This document shows, one piece after another, positions 42,951 through 44,940 of a stretch of DNA of 44,940 nt. Each line of letters begins with the position of its first letter. Position 1 is the first letter of the stretch. A model generated the notes under the pieces. The model did no database searches. It was not told the DNA's origin and worked only from the letters and a program-made list of their open reading frames with translations. Source of the DNA: Bacteroidota bacterium (GTDB lineage Bacteria > Bacteroidota > Bacteroidia > AKYH767-A > OLB10); the NCBI GenBank assembly GCA_024643795.1, contig JAHEMF010000020.1:1-44940 (forward strand). Reading direction: 5' to 3'. A program made the translations under genes and the position numbers.

Positions 42951-42966
42951 ACTTCCTGTAAAGATA

Positions 42967-43902
42967 TCAGAAATATCTGGGAGTTTTCATTTTCAAAACG
43001 TTAAAGCCAAAATCATACCCAACAACTATCTCATGTGATCCGGATGAGTAATTCCTGATCTCAGATGTAGTTATATCATAGGCATAACCGATTCTTAGCT
43101 TTTTATTCACCTGATACTCTGCAATCACAACAATTGCATCCTGTGAACGATAAGTAGCCCCAAACCAAATGATATCACTCAATAAGAAGTTTAAGTTTAT
43201 ATCGTACTGAACCGGGGCATTGCTTGTGTATTTTACCAGAAGCGACGGCCTCAGCTTCAACTCACCACCCGTATCAATAATAACACCTGAGGTGATAAAA
43301 TAATGCCTTACAACTTTATGAGTTTTCTCAATTTTAATATGCAGTGCCTGATTCTCATCATAGCTAAGTATTTGCGGAACTGACAATCCAGCATAAAATT
43401 TTTGACTGTAATAATAGGCTCCGGCTCCAAAATTAGGAAGCACATTACTCAAGCTATTAGTCTCATAAACAGGGTCATCCTGATCCCAAAAAGTAAGATC
43501 AGAGAACTGTGATCGGAAATATGAGAAGCCACCACTTAACCCTAATGACAGGTTGCCATTCCGCATAGGAAGGTGAAATGCATAACTCCCATAAAAATCA
43601 GTCTCATTTGTTATTCCGATCTTATCATTACTGATTACTGCACCCAGTCCTACCCGCTTATGCTTTAGTGGTGCATGCACACTAGCTATCTGGGTACTTG
43701 GGGCTCCTTCAAAGCCCGACCACTGCTTCCGGGCAATGAATGTAGCACTTACAAATTCCTTTGATCCGGCGTAAGCAGGATTAATGTATAATCCATTGAA
43801 CATGTACTGGCTGAATAACGGGTGCTGTTGAGCATACAACTCCGGGAGGCTGAAGCAGCCACATACCATAATGATCAATATATATTTATAAAGTGTTCTC
43901 AT
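42967..43902 (-). CDS. PorP/SprF-family T9SS membrane protein
   Basis: Outer-membrane barrel linked to type IX secretion and gliding. After a signal peptide (residues 1-25) it shows the family start QQHPLFSQYMFNGLYINPAY and AGSKEFVSATFIARKQWSGF. VHAPLKHKRVGLGAVISND and YAFHLPMRNGNLSLGLSGG come next, and the C-terminal strand is IVVGYDFGFN. Length 311 is standard. It follows the type B cargo gene by 6 bases and precedes the OmpA gene by 16 bases. That arrangement suggests a dedicated partner for the upstream cargo, as described for SprF with SprB. Confidence 0.92.
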   Translation of the reverse strand: MRTLYKYILIIMVCGCFSLPELYAQQHPLFSQYMFNGLYINPAYAGSKEFVSATFIARKQWSGFEGAPSTQIASVHAPLKHKRVGLGAVISNDKIGITNETDFYGSYAFHLPMRNGNLSLGLSGGFSYFRSQFSDLTFWDQDDPVYETNSLSNVLPNFGAGAYYYSQKFYAGLSVPQILSYDENQALHIKIEKTHKVVRHYFITSGVIIDTGGELKLRPSLLVKYTSNAPVQYDINLNFLLSDIIWFGATYRSQDAIVVIAEYQVNKKLRIGYAYDITTSEIRNYSSGSHEIVVGYDFGFNVLKMKTPRYF

Positions 43903-43908
43903 TTCAGA

Positions 43909-44940
43909 TTATCGCCTAAGGTCAATATAAGAGGTTACAACTTTATTGGTTGCCCGGGATTTAAATATAATAAAATAGGTGCCGTTTGGTAATGGGTTTC
44001 CACTATTATTAACACCATCCCAATCATTTCGATAGTTGTTCTTTTCATAGACCAGATTACCCCACCGGTTATAAACCAACAGAGTGTTCTCCAGAAAATC
44101 ATCCAACCCCTTGATGATCAAATAATCATTTTTCCCATCATCATTAGGTGTGAATCCGGTTGGCAATTCAAGTGACTCTACACAATCTGCCGGATCTTTT
44201 AATACAATAGTGATCAATGCGCTATCAATACATGTACCATTTATAACAGTCCATTCAAAAACATTTGTGCCAGGATTCAAACCTACCGCATAGGTAGATG
44301 CATTTGTAGAATCATTAAGTACTGATTGACTCATGATCACCTCCCAGTATCCATATCCGAATTGAGGTGGAACAGCATTAAGTAACACGGAGTCAACGCA
44401 CACCTCTCTGTTAATTCCAGGAATTGCCTGTACACTTGAATTTACCGTAATGATCACCTGAGAAACTGAAGTGCAAACACCATCGGTAACAACCCATTGA
44501 AACACATTAGAGCCAATACCAAGATTAGAAACGATCGTATTTGATTTTGTAGAATCACTGAAAGTAGCCTGTCCGCTTATAACTGTCCAATAAGAAATCC
44601 CTGTTGGTGGTACATTCGCACTTAAAGTGTCTGTATTTATACCGCAGATAACATTGTTTGAACCTGCAATGGAAACCAATGCCTGTGGCTCAGTTAATAT
44701 AAAGGTGTTATTTGTCACACATCCGTTTGAGTCTGTGACTGATACACTATAAGTGCCGGCATCCAGTCCTGATAAGTCTTCTGTTGTTGCGAAATTAGAC
44801 CATAGGAAGGTATATGGTACCGAACCTCCTGTTACTGTGAGATCTATTGAACCGTCACTACTTCCAAAACAACTGATGTGATGTATACCGTTTAACTGTG
44901 GAATGTTCGCGTTCAATAAGATTGGGGCGGGTTCACTTAT
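43909..44940 (-). CDS. T9SS type B surface protein (SprB/CHU-like), N-terminus beyond right edge
   Basis: Only the last 343 residues are seen; the frame is open to the window edge. An SprB-type repeat comes first (CFGSSDGSIDLTVTGG, then WSNFATTEDLSGLDAGTYSV). Two Ig-like repeats of about 85 residues follow, each with a V(I)SGQATFSDSTKS-like or SQSVLNDSTNAS core and a GSNVFQWVV or GTNVFEWTV end. The gliding-motility-associated C-terminal domain ends the protein (LPTGFTPNDDGKNDYLIIKG, VYNRWGNLVYE, NGTYFI). This domain is the type B T9SS signal. It is probably a large adhesin-like protein. Confidence 0.9.
   Translation of the reverse strand: MSEPAPILLNANIPQLNGIHHISCFGSSDGSIDLTVTGGSVPYTFLWSNFATTEDLSGLDAGTYSVSVTDSNGCVTNNTFILTEPQALVSIAGSNNVICGINTDTLSANVPPTGISYWTVISGQATFSDSTKSNTIVSNLGIGSNVFQWVVTDGVCTSVSQVIITVNSSVQAIPGINREVCVDSVLLNAVPPQFGYGYWEVIMSQSVLNDSTNASTYAVGLNPGTNVFEWTVINGTCIDSALITIVLKDPADCVESLELPTGFTPNDDGKNDYLIIKGLDDFLENTLLVYNRWGNLVYEKNNYRNDWDGVNNSGNPLPNGTYFIIFKSRATNKVVTSYIDLRR

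Overview
The window is chromosomal DNA of a member of the Bacteroidota, most like the Flavobacteriales, Cytophagales or Sphingobacteriales. The evidence is a short RpoD-type sigma factor without region 1.1, several matches to the Bacteroidota -7 element TAnnTTTG, type IX secretion (T9SS) cargo domains of type A and type B, PorP/SprF, a GldA-like ABC ATPase, and phylum-typical families (DUF5606, DUF4286, lipoprotein-Pmp3, CHU/SprB-like protein). DNA is AT-rich. No tRNA, rRNA, CRISPR, prophage or intact insertion sequence was seen.

Layout. 1-2331: DNA polymerase IV (dinB, cut by the left edge) divergent from an S24/LexA-like self-cleaving repressor, a probable damage-response pair; the intergenic space holds tandem repeats, a GC-rich hairpin island and a promoter with an operator-like palindrome inside it. 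2360-2479: relic of a T9SS sorting domain. 2614-5364: lipoprotein-Pmp3 fusion, ABM-fold monooxygenase, and an rsgA-dtd-MazG-like operon. 5436-7270: interspersed palindromic repeat, gldA-like ATPase, PAP2 phosphatase. 7553-10462: metK, EamA permease, rplU-rpmA.

10508-21224 is the most unusual stretch. A DUF547 gene is divergent from a tightly packed six-gene operon: FAD oxidoreductase, beta-barrel protein, NapH-like polyferredoxin membrane protein, DPM1-like GT2, CESA-like GT2 and a GT-C transferase. Running towards it, and overlapping it by 52 bases at the 3' ends, is a four-gene operon: purine nucleoside phosphorylase, arsenosugar-associated peroxidase-like protein, the ArsS-type radical SAM enzyme and DUF2461. 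Together these look like a route that makes a 5'-deoxyadenosyl arsenical (or related product), removes adenine from it, and attaches the sugar to a lipid or glycan. No ArsM methyltransferase lies in the window.

21365-29243: a serS-TPR-DUF4286-rsmA run, mgtE, a 2-hydroxyacid dehydrogenase and the primary sigma factor. 29560-38708: a secreted subtilisin with a T9SS tail, DUF5606, an M3 peptidase, and a 1308-residue hybrid histidine kinase preceded by two adjacent palindromes. 38698-44940 (minus strand): a close-packed set reading T9SS type B protein (cut by the right edge), PorP/SprF, OmpA-family lipoprotein, rarA and murB.
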